Source: Shewanella maritima
GTDB lineage: Bacteria; Pseudomonadota; Gammaproteobacteria; Enterobacterales; Shewanellaceae
Assembly: GCF_004295345.1 (NCBI RefSeq)
Contig: NZ_CP036200.1
Coordinates: forward strand, 1,798,001 to 1,862,000
Direction: 5' to 3'
Length of the DNA stretch: 64,000 nucleotides
The position numbers and the translations under genes are program-made. Under the pieces are notes generated by a model, which saw only the letters and a list, made by a program, of their open reading frames with translations, was not told where the DNA came from and ran no database searches. Positions 19,582-27,992 of this stretch are shown piece by piece (position 1 is the first letter of the stretch; each line of letters begins with the position of its first letter).

Positions 19582-19632
19582 TCAATACTGATGCAAACAA
19601 ACTAGAGTAGTTAATACTCGTTAACGTAAAAG

Positions 19633-19661
19633 CCAGTAGCATATTTGCTACTGGTTTTTTT
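19633..19661 (+). terminator. Terminator after the subtilase
   Basis: CCAGTAGCA (19633-19641) pairs with TGCTACTGG (19646-19654) and is followed by seven T. Confidence 0.95.
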
Positions 19662-19840
19662 ATTTTCCCTACGGTCATCCTCGAAAACTCCAGCCTTTCA
19701 AGGCTTCTCTGAACCACGCCAATAAATCCACAGCCAACAGCCTCTTTCTAAACGATTACATCCAGCATCAAGCCATAGCTGTGACATTTCTCGCAGAATT
19801 CTTTAGAATCACTGCATCATTCATCATCTTTACGACAGCA

Positions 19841-20419
19841 ATGCACTTAAGCCAACTGACTCAGACAATTTTTGACCACCTTTACCGCGACATTCATGAA
19901 TTTCGTAGCACCTTCGACCTACCAGTAGCGGATGCTAGCTCACTAGATAGCCAGGCAGATGCATTGCATACTTCATTAATCATTGAAGAAATGACTGAGT
20001 TAGCTGAGGCTGATTGCCGTGTTGAGCAAGCTGACGCTATCGTTGACTCTGTGTACGTATTGATGGGCCGCCTGGTACACCTTGGCCACGATAAGATTGA
20101 AGACAACCTTGCCATTAATTATCTGATTGATGTGCTGCTTAATGTGGCAAAAAACCGTGAGATTGACTTCATTACATGTTGGGATGAAGTGCACTCAAGT
20201 AACATGAGTAAAGTATGCCGCAACCAGCAAGAGCTAGACGAAACGATCGCAGCCTACGCTAAGCAAGGCATAGAAATTGTGGGTACGCAAAAAGGCGAAT
20301 TCTTGATTGCTAAATGCGCTAAAGATGTCGATATGGCTGGTAAAAAGGTGAAAAAAGGCAAGGTACTAAAATCTGTTTATTACCGCCCAGCTGATCTAGC
20401 TAAGCTAGTGCAAAACTAA
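19841..20419 (+). CDS. MazG/PRA-PH-like nucleotide pyrophosphohydrolase family protein
   Basis: This 192-aa protein has an all-alpha pyrophosphohydrolase-type core. The helix pair LHTSLIIEEMTELAEADCRVEQADAIVDSVYVLMG (given in part: IEEMTELAEAD and EQADAIVDSVYV) carries the EExxE...ExxD pattern that binds Mg2+ in MazG and phosphoribosyl-ATP pyrophosphatase folds. A later VHSSNMSK..R matches the C-terminal part of such enzymes, and the last 60 residues end in a basic segment (GKKVKKGKVLKSVYYRPADL). Hydrolysis of a nucleotide triphosphate is likely, the substrate unknown. I start at the ATG at 19841; an upstream GTG at 19781 adds 20 residues not expected in the family. It converges with ubiA on a shared terminator. 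Confidence 0.75.
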   Translation: MHLSQLTQTIFDHLYRDIHEFRSTFDLPVADASSLDSQADALHTSLIIEEMTELAEADCRVEQADAIVDSVYVLMGRLVHLGHDKIEDNLAINYLIDVLLNVAKNREIDFITCWDEVHSSNMSKVCRNQQELDETIAAYAKQGIEIVGTQKGEFLIAKCAKDVDMAGKKVKKGKVLKSVYYRPADLAKLVQN

Positions 20420-20440
20420 CCAAAGCAGACACTACCAATA

Positions 20441-20478
20441 AAAAATGCAAGATACCTTAAAGGTCATCTTGCATTTTT
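20441..20478. terminator. Bidirectional terminator between convergent genes
   Basis: AAAAATGCAAGAT (20441-20453) pairs with ATCTTGCATTTTT (20466-20478), with T-runs on both strands. It serves the MazG-like gene from the left and ubiA from the right. Confidence 0.93.
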
Positions 20479-20504
20479 TATTAAGAAGTCGCTAAAGAAA
20501 CCAC

Positions 20505-21380
20505 TTACACCAAATAGTCAGCTCCCAGCGCAACAAACAAGGCAAAACCTGCCCAGTTATTATTAAGGAATGCTTTGAAACATGGCGCGCGCTCACGACC
20601 ATAAATTAGGTATTGTTGATAACTACTAAAAGCGATGAAAGTGACGATACCTAGGCCGTATACCAGGCCACGCTCTGCCGACAATCCCGCCATAATAAAG
20701 CAAGCTAGCGCAGCTAGTTGAAATGCGCCAATCCATTGTCTGTCAAAACGGCCAAATAGAATTGCCGTCGACTTAATCCCCACCTTTAAATCATCATCTC
20801 TATCGACCATGGCATACATGGTGTCGTAAGCCACCGTCCAGCACCAATTCGCCGCAAATAGCCACCAGGCTTCAACAGGTACTTCACCAAGCTGGGCAGC
20901 ATACGCCATTGGGATCGACCAGCTCCACACTATGCCCAAGAACATTTGTGGCATATTGGTTACCCGCTTCATATACGGGTACATAATAGTAAGAATGATG
21001 CCAACCACAGATAGCTGTACCACCAGCGGGTTTAACATCAAAACTAAGCTAAATGCCGTTAGACCCAGCACCACAAATAAGGTTAAGGCTTGTTTTGGTG
21101 TCACTTCGCCAGACACTAGTGGGCGTGTTTTGGTGCGCTCAACATGGGCATCAAGCTTACGGTCAGCGTAGTCGTTAATAATGCAGCCATTGGCTCGCAT
21201 CAATACCACCCCAATCACAAAAATCACCAGCACCTTTATATCCGGCATACCACCAGCGGCAAGCACCAGCGCCATCATGCAAGGCCACATCAGCAGCAAG
21301 GTACCGATTGGGCGGTCAATGCGCATTAAGCGTGCGTAAGCGTGTAATTTATCCCGTAACAACATCAGTGTTTTCTCCAT
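20505..21380 (-). CDS. ubiA: 4-hydroxybenzoate octaprenyltransferase
   Basis: UbiA attaches the octaprenyl chain to 4-hydroxybenzoate in ubiquinone synthesis and sits in the inner membrane. The 291-aa protein has about nine hydrophobic segments and both Asp-rich prenyl-diphosphate motifs: [15 protein letters not shown] (about residues 68-82) and [13 protein letters not shown] (about 193-205). The N-terminus [17 protein letters not shown] is typical. ubiC is not adjacent. It reads leftward just downstream of uvrD, with a 58-base gap, but with no terminator between them that I can see, so read-through is possible. Confidence 0.95.
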   Translation of the reverse strand: MEKTLMLLRDKLHAYARLMRIDRPIGTLLLMWPCMMALVLAAGGMPDIKVLVIFVIGVVLMRANGCIINDYADRKLDAHVERTKTRPLVSGEVTPKQALTLFVVLGLTAFSLVLMLNPLVVQLSVVGIILTIMYPYMKRVTNMPQMFLGIVWSWSIPMAYAAQLGEVPVEAWWLFAANWCWTVAYDTMYAMVDRDDDLKVGIKSTAILFGRFDRQWIGAFQLAALACFIMAGLSAERGLVYGLGIVTFIAFSSYQQYLIYGRERAPCFKAFLNNNWAGFALFVALGADYLV

Positions 21381-21438
21381 TGAACACTTGTACTTTTTAT
21401 ATGCCTACTCGGTGACTGAAGCCGCGCCTTAAGCAAGG

Positions 21439-23634
21439 TTAACAGGCCTCAAGCTTAGCTAATGAGACTAACAGCCATTTACTGCCAAAATCAAAAAAGT
21501 TGACCTGAATGCGCGCCTTTTCACCAGTGCCTTCAAAGTTGGTGACGATACCCTCGTTGAACTTAAAATGCTTCACCTTCTGCCCGATAGTAAAACCTGT
21601 GCTGTTTGCTGGACCACTGGTACCTAAGCCACTACCAAAACTCGGGCTGGCTTGAGAAGGAAAACGCTGGCTGATTGATGGCGACACCTGAGCACGCAGG
21701 CGAATTTGCTCTACATATTTTTCAGGAATTTCGCCAATAAAACGCGATGGCGATGCGTAGTCTTCACGGCCATACATACGGCGTGATTCTGCATAACTAA
21801 TGTAGAGTTTTTGCATCGCTCGGGTCATGCCTACATAGCACAGACGACGCTCTTCATCGAGTCTATCGCCCTCTTCCAATGCCATCTTGCTTGGGAAAAT
21901 GCCTTCCTCAACGCCCGACATAAACACCATAGGAAACTCAAGACCTTTAGCTGAGTGCAGCGTCATTAACTGCACTGCATCAGTAAACTCGTCAGCCTGA
22001 CCTTCACCCGCCTCTAGTGCCGCATGAGATAAAAACGCATTCAGCTCGCCCATATCCTCAAGCTCTTCAGGCATTTCAAAACTGCGAGCAGCCGTGACTA
22101 GCTCGTTTAAGTTTTCAATTCTCGCTTGTGCCTTTTCACCCTTTTCAGCCTCGTACATAGCGCGCAGACCAGAGCGGTCAATCACGCTATCTGTCATGCG
22201 ATATAGCAGCATGTCTTCGGTATCGGTTTTTAGGGTGATAATTAAATCTATAAAGTTGCGCACCGCGTTAGCTGCACGGCCTGCAAGGACTTTTTCTTCA
22301 AGCAAACGCAAACATGCTTGCCACAAGGTCAATTGATGTTGCCTTGCGGTGTTACGGATAATCTCAACTGTGCGATCACCAATACCGCGAGTCGGCGTAT
22401 TCACAATACGCTCAAAGGCGGCATCATCGTCACGATTGTTGATAAGACGCATATACCCCATGGCATCTTTAATCTCTTGACGCTCGAAGAAGCGCAAACC
22501 GCCATAAATACGGTACGGTAAGCCCTTGTGTAAGAAGGCTTCTTCCAATACCCGCGACTGAGCATTAGAGCGATATAAGATGGCGCAATCACTTAAGCGG
22601 CCACCTTTATCTTGCCAATCAATAATTCGCCCAACGATAAAGCGCGCTTCATCCATCTCGTTAAAAGCGCAGTACACTGAGATTGGCTCGCCATCTTTAT
22701 CTTCAGTCCATAGCTTTTTCCCTAAGCGATCCGGGTTGTTGGCGATAAGATCGTTCGATGCATTAAGAATATTGGCTGTTGAGCGATAGTTTTGCTCCAA
22801 GCGGATGGTTTCAGCGCCCGGAAAATCACTTAAAAACTTATGCAGGTTTTCAATCTGTGCACCGCGCCAGCCGTAAATCGACTGGTCGTCATCACCTACA
22901 ATCATCACATTGGCGCTATTGCCCGCCAACACACGAATCCAGGCATATTGAATAGCGTTAGTATCCTGGAATTCGTCCACCAGAATATGCTTAAAACGCT
23001 CTTGATAATGCGCCAATAAATGCGGTTTATTGAGCCATAACTCATGGGCGCGCAGCAGGATTTCAGCAAAATCTACCAAGCCTGCTCTATCGCAAGACTC
23101 CTGATAAATCTTGTAGATATTTAATAAGTTTTGCTCAATCGGGAAGCCGCCAGCATCAATATGCTTAGGGCGCAAACCCTGATCTTTTTTACCGTTAATG
23201 TAGTGCGCAGCTTGGCGTGGAGGATACTGCTTCTCATCAAGGTTTAAGGTTTTCAAAATACGTTTGATTAAACGTACCTGATCGTCAGAATCAATAATCT
23301 GGAAAGTTTGCGGCAAGTTAGCGTCTTGATAATGGGTGCGCAGCAAGCGGTGAGCTAGGCCATGGAAAGTACCAATCCACATACGCCCCATGTTGCTGCC
23401 AACTACGTTCTCTACCCGCTCGCGCATTTCTGCCGCAGCTTTATTGGTAAAGGTTACCGCCAAAATAGAATAAGGACTTTGCTGTTCAACTTGCATCAGC
23501 CAGGCAATACGATGCGTCAGCACCCGAGTTTTACCACTACCTGCACCAGCAAGTACTAACATGTTTGAAAGGGGTGCGCCGACCGCTTCACGCTGTTTGT
23601 CGTTTAAGCCGTCGAGTAAAGATGATACGTCCAT
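21439..23634 (-). CDS. uvrD: DNA helicase II
   Basis: UvrD is the SF1A 3'-5' helicase of nucleotide excision and mismatch repair. The 731-aa protein begins MDVSSLLDGLNDKQREAV, nearly the E. coli N-terminus, at an ATG with GGAGGAATA upstream; the open frame to 23703 is ignored for that reason. Helicase motifs are clear: I AGAGSGKT (residues 29-36), Ia TFTNKAAAEMRERV, II VDEFQDTN, III VGDDDQSIYGWRGA, IV LEQNYRS, V TLHSAKGLEFPMVF, VI RLCYVGMTRA. The C-terminal GQKVKHFKFNEGIVTNFEG is the Tudor-like region that binds RNA polymerase in UvrD/PcrA. A TATAAT-like element is at 23660-23665; no clear LexA box was found. Confidence 0.97.
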   Translation of the reverse strand: MDVSSLLDGLNDKQREAVGAPLSNMLVLAGAGSGKTRVLTHRIAWLMQVEQQSPYSILAVTFTNKAAAEMRERVENVVGSNMGRMWIGTFHGLAHRLLRTHYQDANLPQTFQIIDSDDQVRLIKRILKTLNLDEKQYPPRQAAHYINGKKDQGLRPKHIDAGGFPIEQNLLNIYKIYQESCDRAGLVDFAEILLRAHELWLNKPHLLAHYQERFKHILVDEFQDTNAIQYAWIRVLAGNSANVMIVGDDDQSIYGWRGAQIENLHKFLSDFPGAETIRLEQNYRSTANILNASNDLIANNPDRLGKKLWTEDKDGEPISVYCAFNEMDEARFIVGRIIDWQDKGGRLSDCAILYRSNAQSRVLEEAFLHKGLPYRIYGGLRFFERQEIKDAMGYMRLINNRDDDAAFERIVNTPTRGIGDRTVEIIRNTARQHQLTLWQACLRLLEEKVLAGRAANAVRNFIDLIITLKTDTEDMLLYRMTDSVIDRSGLRAMYEAEKGEKAQARIENLNELVTAARSFEMPEELEDMGELNAFLSHAALEAGEGQADEFTDAVQLMTLHSAKGLEFPMVFMSGVEEGIFPSKMALEEGDRLDEERRLCYVGMTRAMQKLYISYAESRRMYGREDYASPSRFIGEIPEKYVEQIRLRAQVSPSISQRFPSQASPSFGSGLGTSGPANSTGFTIGQKVKHFKFNEGIVTNFEGTGEKARIQVNFFDFGSKWLLVSLAKLEAC

Positions 23635-23703
23635 TATTCCTCCAAGATTATCGGCGGGCATTATATCAGTTGCAGCCAACGAGGAGCTATTTATCTTAGG
23701 CAT

Positions 23704-23726
23704 AAAAAAACGAGCCTAAGCTCGTT
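23704..23726 (-). terminator. Terminator after the RidA gene
   Basis: AACGAGC (23709-23715) pairs with GCTCGTT (23720-23726); on the minus strand seven T follow. It lies between the RidA gene and uvrD. Confidence 0.9.
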
Positions 23727-23757
23727 CTTTATTCTCAAAAGCTAGCTGTACTGACAA

Positions 23758-24120
23758 TTAACAGCAGCTAGGATTAATCTCGGCAGCAACCACTGAGATC
23801 TCAACTAACAATGCATCGCGCGCCATTTTAGCTTCAACACAAGCACGGGCTGGTGCATGACCTTCAGGTACCCAAGCATCCCAAACTTCATTCATTTCAG
23901 CAAAGTAGCACATGTCTTTTACGTAAATCGTCGCTGATAGCATGTGCTTACGCGAGCTGCCGGCTTGTTCAAGCAAGGCATCAACTTTATCCAGCATGGT
24001 TTGAGTTTGCTCTTTAATATCTTTAGTTGCATCCGCGCAAACCTGACCGCAAATGTAAATGGTGCCATTGTGCTTAACAATACGGCTCATACGTGCGCCA
24101 GTTTCTAGACGTTCAATCAT
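23758..24120 (-). CDS. RidA family (YjgF/YER057c/UK114) protein
   Basis: Members of this family hydrolyse reactive enamine/imine intermediates from amino-acid enzymes or have related roles. The 120-aa protein shows the family hallmarks [57 protein letters not shown] (given in parts) and a final VEISVVA. The arginine in PARACVE aligns with the carboxylate-binding arginine of active RidA. The subgroup looks like the YoaB/RutC-like type rather than archetypal RidA. It ends in CC, which is unusual. It reads leftward alone, with its terminator before uvrD and a MITE just upstream of its start. Confidence 0.9.
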   Translation of the reverse strand: MIERLETGARMSRIVKHNGTIYICGQVCADATKDIKEQTQTMLDKVDALLEQAGSSRKHMLSATIYVKDMCYFAEMNEVWDAWVPEGHAPARACVEAKMARDALLVEISVVAAEINPSCC

Positions 24121-24172
24121 GGTGAAATCTCTCTTAGGTTAATTGCCGCCAGTATAACAAAGTCTATTTAGG

Positions 24173-24438
24173 TAGGGCGTGTTGATCTTTCAAGATTATT
24201 TTTGCAGCTGCTTGTTGGAAATTTATACAAGGCAACGACTTTGATGTGTGGTTGTTGCACATGATAAGTCTTTAACGCAGTAGAAATGACAACAAGCGCT
24301 GCCTGGAAAGTTCGTTTAAAAGCACTTTTCTCTGCGTTGCGAGCCACTTGTTTAGTCGACTAAACTGCATAGCTCGCGTCTTGATTAAAGTGCTTTTAAT
24401 TCGAACAAATTCTAATCAGCAAAGATCAACACGCCCTA
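24173..24438. mobile_element. 266-bp MITE-like element with 18-bp perfect terminal inverted repeats
   Basis: TAGGGCGTGTTGATCTTT (24173-24190) is matched by its exact reverse complement at 24421-24438. No protein is encoded. Inside, 24310-24406 forms a second long palindrome (GTTCGTTTAAAAGCACTTT against AAAGTGCTTTTAATTCGAAC) with core TCTGCGTTGCGAGC..ACTTG. TA at both outer edges fits a TA target duplication of the IS630/Tc1 type, but TA is also part of the repeats. It lies between the RidA gene start (24120) and the end of the pseudouridine synthase gene (24474). A lone copy of one end is at 26711-26728. Confidence 0.85.
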
Positions 24439-24473
24439 GTCACTAACAGTCTTAGTAGCTTAACTGCAAACGC

Positions 24474-25436
24474 TTAAGGTAGGCTCAAGCCCTCGACTTC
24501 AAAGCTCAGCGCCTGATTGGTAACAGGGTCGATATAACTTAACTTTTTAGCGAGCAGCTGCATTGGATTAACAAAATCTAGGGATTTGGGTTGCAGCTCA
24601 GGATAGAACTTATCATCAAGTAGCGGCATGCCAAGACTTTGCATGTGCACACGTAATTGATGCATCTTGCCAGTAATAGGGCTTAGCTCGAACAAGCCAT
24701 ATTCGCCTTTAATCTCAACCAGACTAATTTCTGAATGAGTATTCGCCTCACCTTCTGCTACCCGCATGGTAAAACTTGGCTCACCGCGCTTGAGGCGATT
24801 TTTTACCGTCCAGTGCTGAGGCAAAGCTAATTCGCCTTGCTGATATTCAGATAAAATTTGCTTAGTTAGCTTTGCCACCGCTTGATAGCGCTTATCAATG
24901 TTGCCATCTAAAAACAGCTGATGATATTGATGACGTGTTTCAGGCTTGGTCGTAAGCAGTATGATGCCAGCAGTGTCTTTATCTAGCCGATGTGCTGGTG
25001 CGACGGTATCAATACCCGTTGTTTTGCGCACTCGATGGATCAGACATTCATTAACGTAATTTCCGCCCGGCGTCACAGGTAAAAAATGCGGTTTAAACAC
25101 CACAATGCTGTGGTCATTTTTAAATAAAATCCGTTCTTTAAACGGCACCTTAGTTTCAAACTCCACCTCGCGGTAATAGTAAACGCGCTTAGTCGCAACA
25201 TAAGGCGTAGTGGCGCTAATCAAATTACCATCTTGCCAATGCACCTTGCCTTGCGTAATACGCTCTGCCCAAACTTCAGCTGAGATCTGATTAAACTTCC
25301 ACTTCAAAAAATCCGCCACAAATTCAAACCTATTGCCATTAAGCTCACTGTCGCGAGGCAACACCACATAAGAAGGCTGGGCAGCAATGGCAGATTGGTT
25401 ATTTTGCGGCAAAGAATTGTTAGAAGCAGAAGTCAT
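24474..25436 (-). CDS. RluA-family pseudouridine synthase
   Basis: This 320-aa RNA pseudouridine synthase has the catalytic motif HRLDKDTAGI with Asp152 and the downstream SPITGKMHQLRVHMQSLGMPLL. An N-terminal part (about residues 35-95: FLKWKFNQISAEVWAERI..GKVHW) reads like an S4-type RNA-binding domain in a divergent form. It is more diverged than RluC/RluD/TruC, so the RNA target is not known. Reads leftward alone. Confidence 0.88.
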   Translation of the reverse strand: MTSASNNSLPQNNQSAIAAQPSYVVLPRDSELNGNRFEFVADFLKWKFNQISAEVWAERITQGKVHWQDGNLISATTPYVATKRVYYYREVEFETKVPFKERILFKNDHSIVVFKPHFLPVTPGGNYVNECLIHRVRKTTGIDTVAPAHRLDKDTAGIILLTTKPETRHQYHQLFLDGNIDKRYQAVAKLTKQILSEYQQGELALPQHWTVKNRLKRGEPSFTMRVAEGEANTHSEISLVEIKGEYGLFELSPITGKMHQLRVHMQSLGMPLLDDKFYPELQPKSLDFVNPMQLLAKKLSYIDPVTNQALSFEVEGLSLP

Positions 25437-25701
25437 TAGTTAACCAGAATTAGGTTCAAAAAGTGGTTTTTATAAAAATGCCGCAACCCAAACTAGGCTG
25501 CGGCAGATAATCATATCAAATTTCTTAAAGTGATGACGCGGATGCCATTGAGTTATATAGTCTTCTATTAGACTTGGAGTGGCGCTATTTCGGTACATTA
25601 CGACCTATAAGCTACAGCACACTGTAAGTGATAGTTTAGGGAACACAAATGCTGAAACAAATGTCGGCACTTTTACAGACACTTTTCTAAAGGGAATTAA
25701 G

Positions 25702-26283
25702 TTGAATGTTTTTTATAAATGGTTAGGCGCCATACTTCTACTTCTTACCAACTCAAATGTTAATGCAAGGGAAATTACCTATATTCTGATTGATGAGTGG
25801 TTCGCGAATGGTGCTTATACTAATTCACCGCAAAAAATCGACATCGATAATCCTCCAACGAGGATTTACGAAGATGAAGCGATTGGTCTTACCTTACTGA
25901 ATGGCATGTTCTATCAAACTTCGGCTAGAGAGCAAATATCCAAGGCCGGAGAAAAGAAAAAGTGCAATGGTTATCAAGGTGAGTGCTTTGTTATTAAAGA
26001 CCGAGTTAAGTTGTTTTTACCAGCCAACTTCAACCCTAATATCCCTCAGGTTTGGACTTGGGAAAACTACAAGTACTCAACTATAACGCACAGTAAATTT
26101 TCATTATTGGGCAGAGAGCTTGTTGTTACTGATATTATCGCTTCTTGTACCGAGTGTTTGTTCAATAATGTTAGGTTTCAATTTGATCATGAAATCGGTA
26201 TCACTTCTTTCAAAGTAAGTGCTAATGGTGCCTCGTTACGATACCTGTTGGGAAGTAAGAAGGGCTTTTTTGCAAAAAAATAA
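25702..26283 (+). CDS. Secreted protein of unknown function at the transposon flank
   Basis: I do not recognise this 193-aa protein. I place the start at a TTG (25702) because AAGGGA lies just upstream and it gives a clean signal peptide, MNVFYKWLGAILLLLTNSNVNA, cut before REITY; the frame is open upstream to 25579 without a better start. The mature protein has four cysteines, two in CNGYQGEC and two in SCTEC, likely disulfide-bonded, and is periplasmic or extracellular. It ends 85 bases before the Tn7-like element end at 26368. Base composition is more AT-rich than the genes to its left. Confidence 0.6.
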   Translation: MNVFYKWLGAILLLLTNSNVNAREITYILIDEWFANGAYTNSPQKIDIDNPPTRIYEDEAIGLTLLNGMFYQTSAREQISKAGEKKKCNGYQGECFVIKDRVKLFLPANFNPNIPQVWTWENYKYSTITHSKFSLLGRELVVTDIIASCTECLFNNVRFQFDHEIGITSFKVSANGASLRYLLGSKKGFFAKK

Positions 26284-26367
26284 AACCCAAACGGGCTGCT
26301 ATTTACAGCATTAACACGGCTACTTCGATCTAACGCGATTTTAGTATTTGCCGCAAACTTATTTAAC

Positions 26368-26469
26368 TGTTGCTACAAACATAAGCTGACATAAGCCGAT
26401 TAATGCTTTCAATGGCTTAACCGAAAAATATAACCATAAACTGACATGAAATATAACCATAAGCTGACA
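26368..26469 (+). repeat. Tn7-like element end with three TnsB-type binding sites
   Basis: The end starts TGTTGC at 26368. Three direct repeats follow: TACAAACATAAGCTGACA (26374-26391), TATAACCATAAACTGACA (26429-26446) and TATAACCATAAGCTGACA (26452-26469). They resemble the TnsB sites of the Vibrio cholerae element Tn6677 (ACAACCATAAAATGATA). All point inward to the right. Three spaced sites fit a left end better than the denser right end. The five bases outside are TTAAC, the presumed target duplication. The 549 bases from 26284 to 26832 hold no gene. Confidence 0.85.
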
Positions 26470-26710
26470 AATTTCACCCGCAGCATTGAAATGAACACTT
26501 ATAACTGTTGTTTTCTTACAGATACTATCTATAGGCCTACCAACCCACTTTTGGACAGAAATGTGTTAGAGCAAGGAGTCTAAAGCTGGCTCGTGTGATT
26601 AGTAATGTATGGGCATCGATTAAAATCCCCCCCGCTTATTTCTGACTTCGAGTAGCTCAGTTCGAAAGCCTGCTTGCTTTAGCTTGCCCAGTTATTTAGC
26701 TGCCAATGTA

Positions 26711-26728
26711 AAAGATCAACAGCCCCTA
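26711..26728. repeat. Solo copy of a MITE terminal repeat
   Basis: AAAGATCAACAGCCCCTA matches the right terminal repeat of the 24.2-kb MITE (AAAGATCAACACGCCCTA) at 16 of 18 bases. No partner end is seen nearby, so it looks like a remnant inside the transposon. Confidence 0.55.
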
Positions 26729-26832
26729 ATATCGTGTCCGAGTTTTGGGAACTACTTCTAAACTGACTAGCATCAAGAATAACATCCTGTACCTAGGTTT
26801 CTACATATTCACCAGGCTGGCTAGGGATATGA

Positions 26833-27992
26833 TCAAGCAAAAGGGTATGGAAGAGCCAAGCCTTTCTCAATACTGCTGTCATACCAACTCCGAATACTTT
26901 CGTCTGTATGCAAATACCCCCAGTTGACCAACTTTTTATTATCGTCACCACTAAAAGCGTCCAACTGGGTACCCAGCTTTTTTAAATTCAAATAACTTTC
27001 AAACTTTTCGGGGGTAGCAAACAAGGAACAGTAATTTCTAAAATCTAACCTATTTTCAATACACCAATAAGCTCCGCGGTACTCTCCGGCTTGATAGTTT
27101 CTTGCCAGCGTTCGCTTTCGAAGTGCCCGCTGCTGGTTAACCATGATGTCTGACATCCTTAAAAACTTACCAATCCAGTTACCAAACCATCGCCAACGAC
27201 TATTCCAAGGAGCAGGGAAAGGCGCTCCCGCATCGCAACTAAAAACTGTGTCGTACTCTTTATTTTCCCCGTGCTTCCACAACATTTCCAACCCCATGTT
27301 GTCATAAAGACCACCATCACAAAATGCCAACTCGTTACGCAGCCTTTTAATATCAACTTCCGGGAGCTTTTGGTATTCACTATCCCTCCAAGTCCAGCTT
27401 GAACCATCAAGGAGAACTGGCGAAAGAAACGGAGGGAAAGCACTTGATATCGATACAGCTTGAGCAAGAGTGATGTCGTGATCGTTAGCACTTCCTATGT
27501 GGTAATCTCGAATAGACTCCCTCCCAATCCGTACACTTACGCCCGTATCAAGATTGGTGCCATAAAAAATAAACTCGGGAGCTCCCGGGATATGTGCAAT
27601 ATTTCTCAACTTAATCTTGCCGAACAATTTGGTTTCGTACTGCTTTCGAACACCATCAACCATCGTGCTTAGCGGATGAAGCAAATGATATATACCTTTC
27701 TTGGGACTGAAGATAGTACCAGAACAAAAGGCCACCAGTGGCTCGACGATCACCTCATGAAAATTAGTAGCACGAACCCGACCAGAATCACCTTCAATCG
27801 GTTTGAATTTTAACTCAGACCAATTCAACATTAGATACCCGGCAGCGATAGCCCCCCAGAAACTGCAGTAATCGTATCTAACTCGGCCAGTAAACCTTCT
27901 TCATTGAGCCTGGCAAGCGAACCAACCGCATAAAGTGTGGCCCTAAAACCACCACCAGAAAGTGCCAAACCTTTTTTATTCGCATCAACCAC
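26833..27992 (-). pseudogene. Patatin-like phospholipase, frameshifted in a C6 run
   Basis: Patatin-like proteins are Ser-Asp lipid acyl hydrolases; in CBASS (CapV) they attack the membrane of infected cells. This 386-aa protein begins at a GTG (27992) that overlaps the stop of the E2-E1-JAB gene. It has the oxyanion motif SGGGFRA (residues 12-18), the nucleophile elbow AVSGG (Ser45) and the Asp motif CDGGLYDN (Asp226). As read, a stop follows soon after Ser45: the frame shifts at the run of six C at 27852-27857. One more base restores VSGG-(A/S)-IAAGYLMLNWSELKF, joining the 332-residue main frame. The protein reads as the effector of the operon MBL, E2-E1-JAB, patatin. Whether the break is real, phase-variable or a read error cannot be told here. 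Confidence 0.82.
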
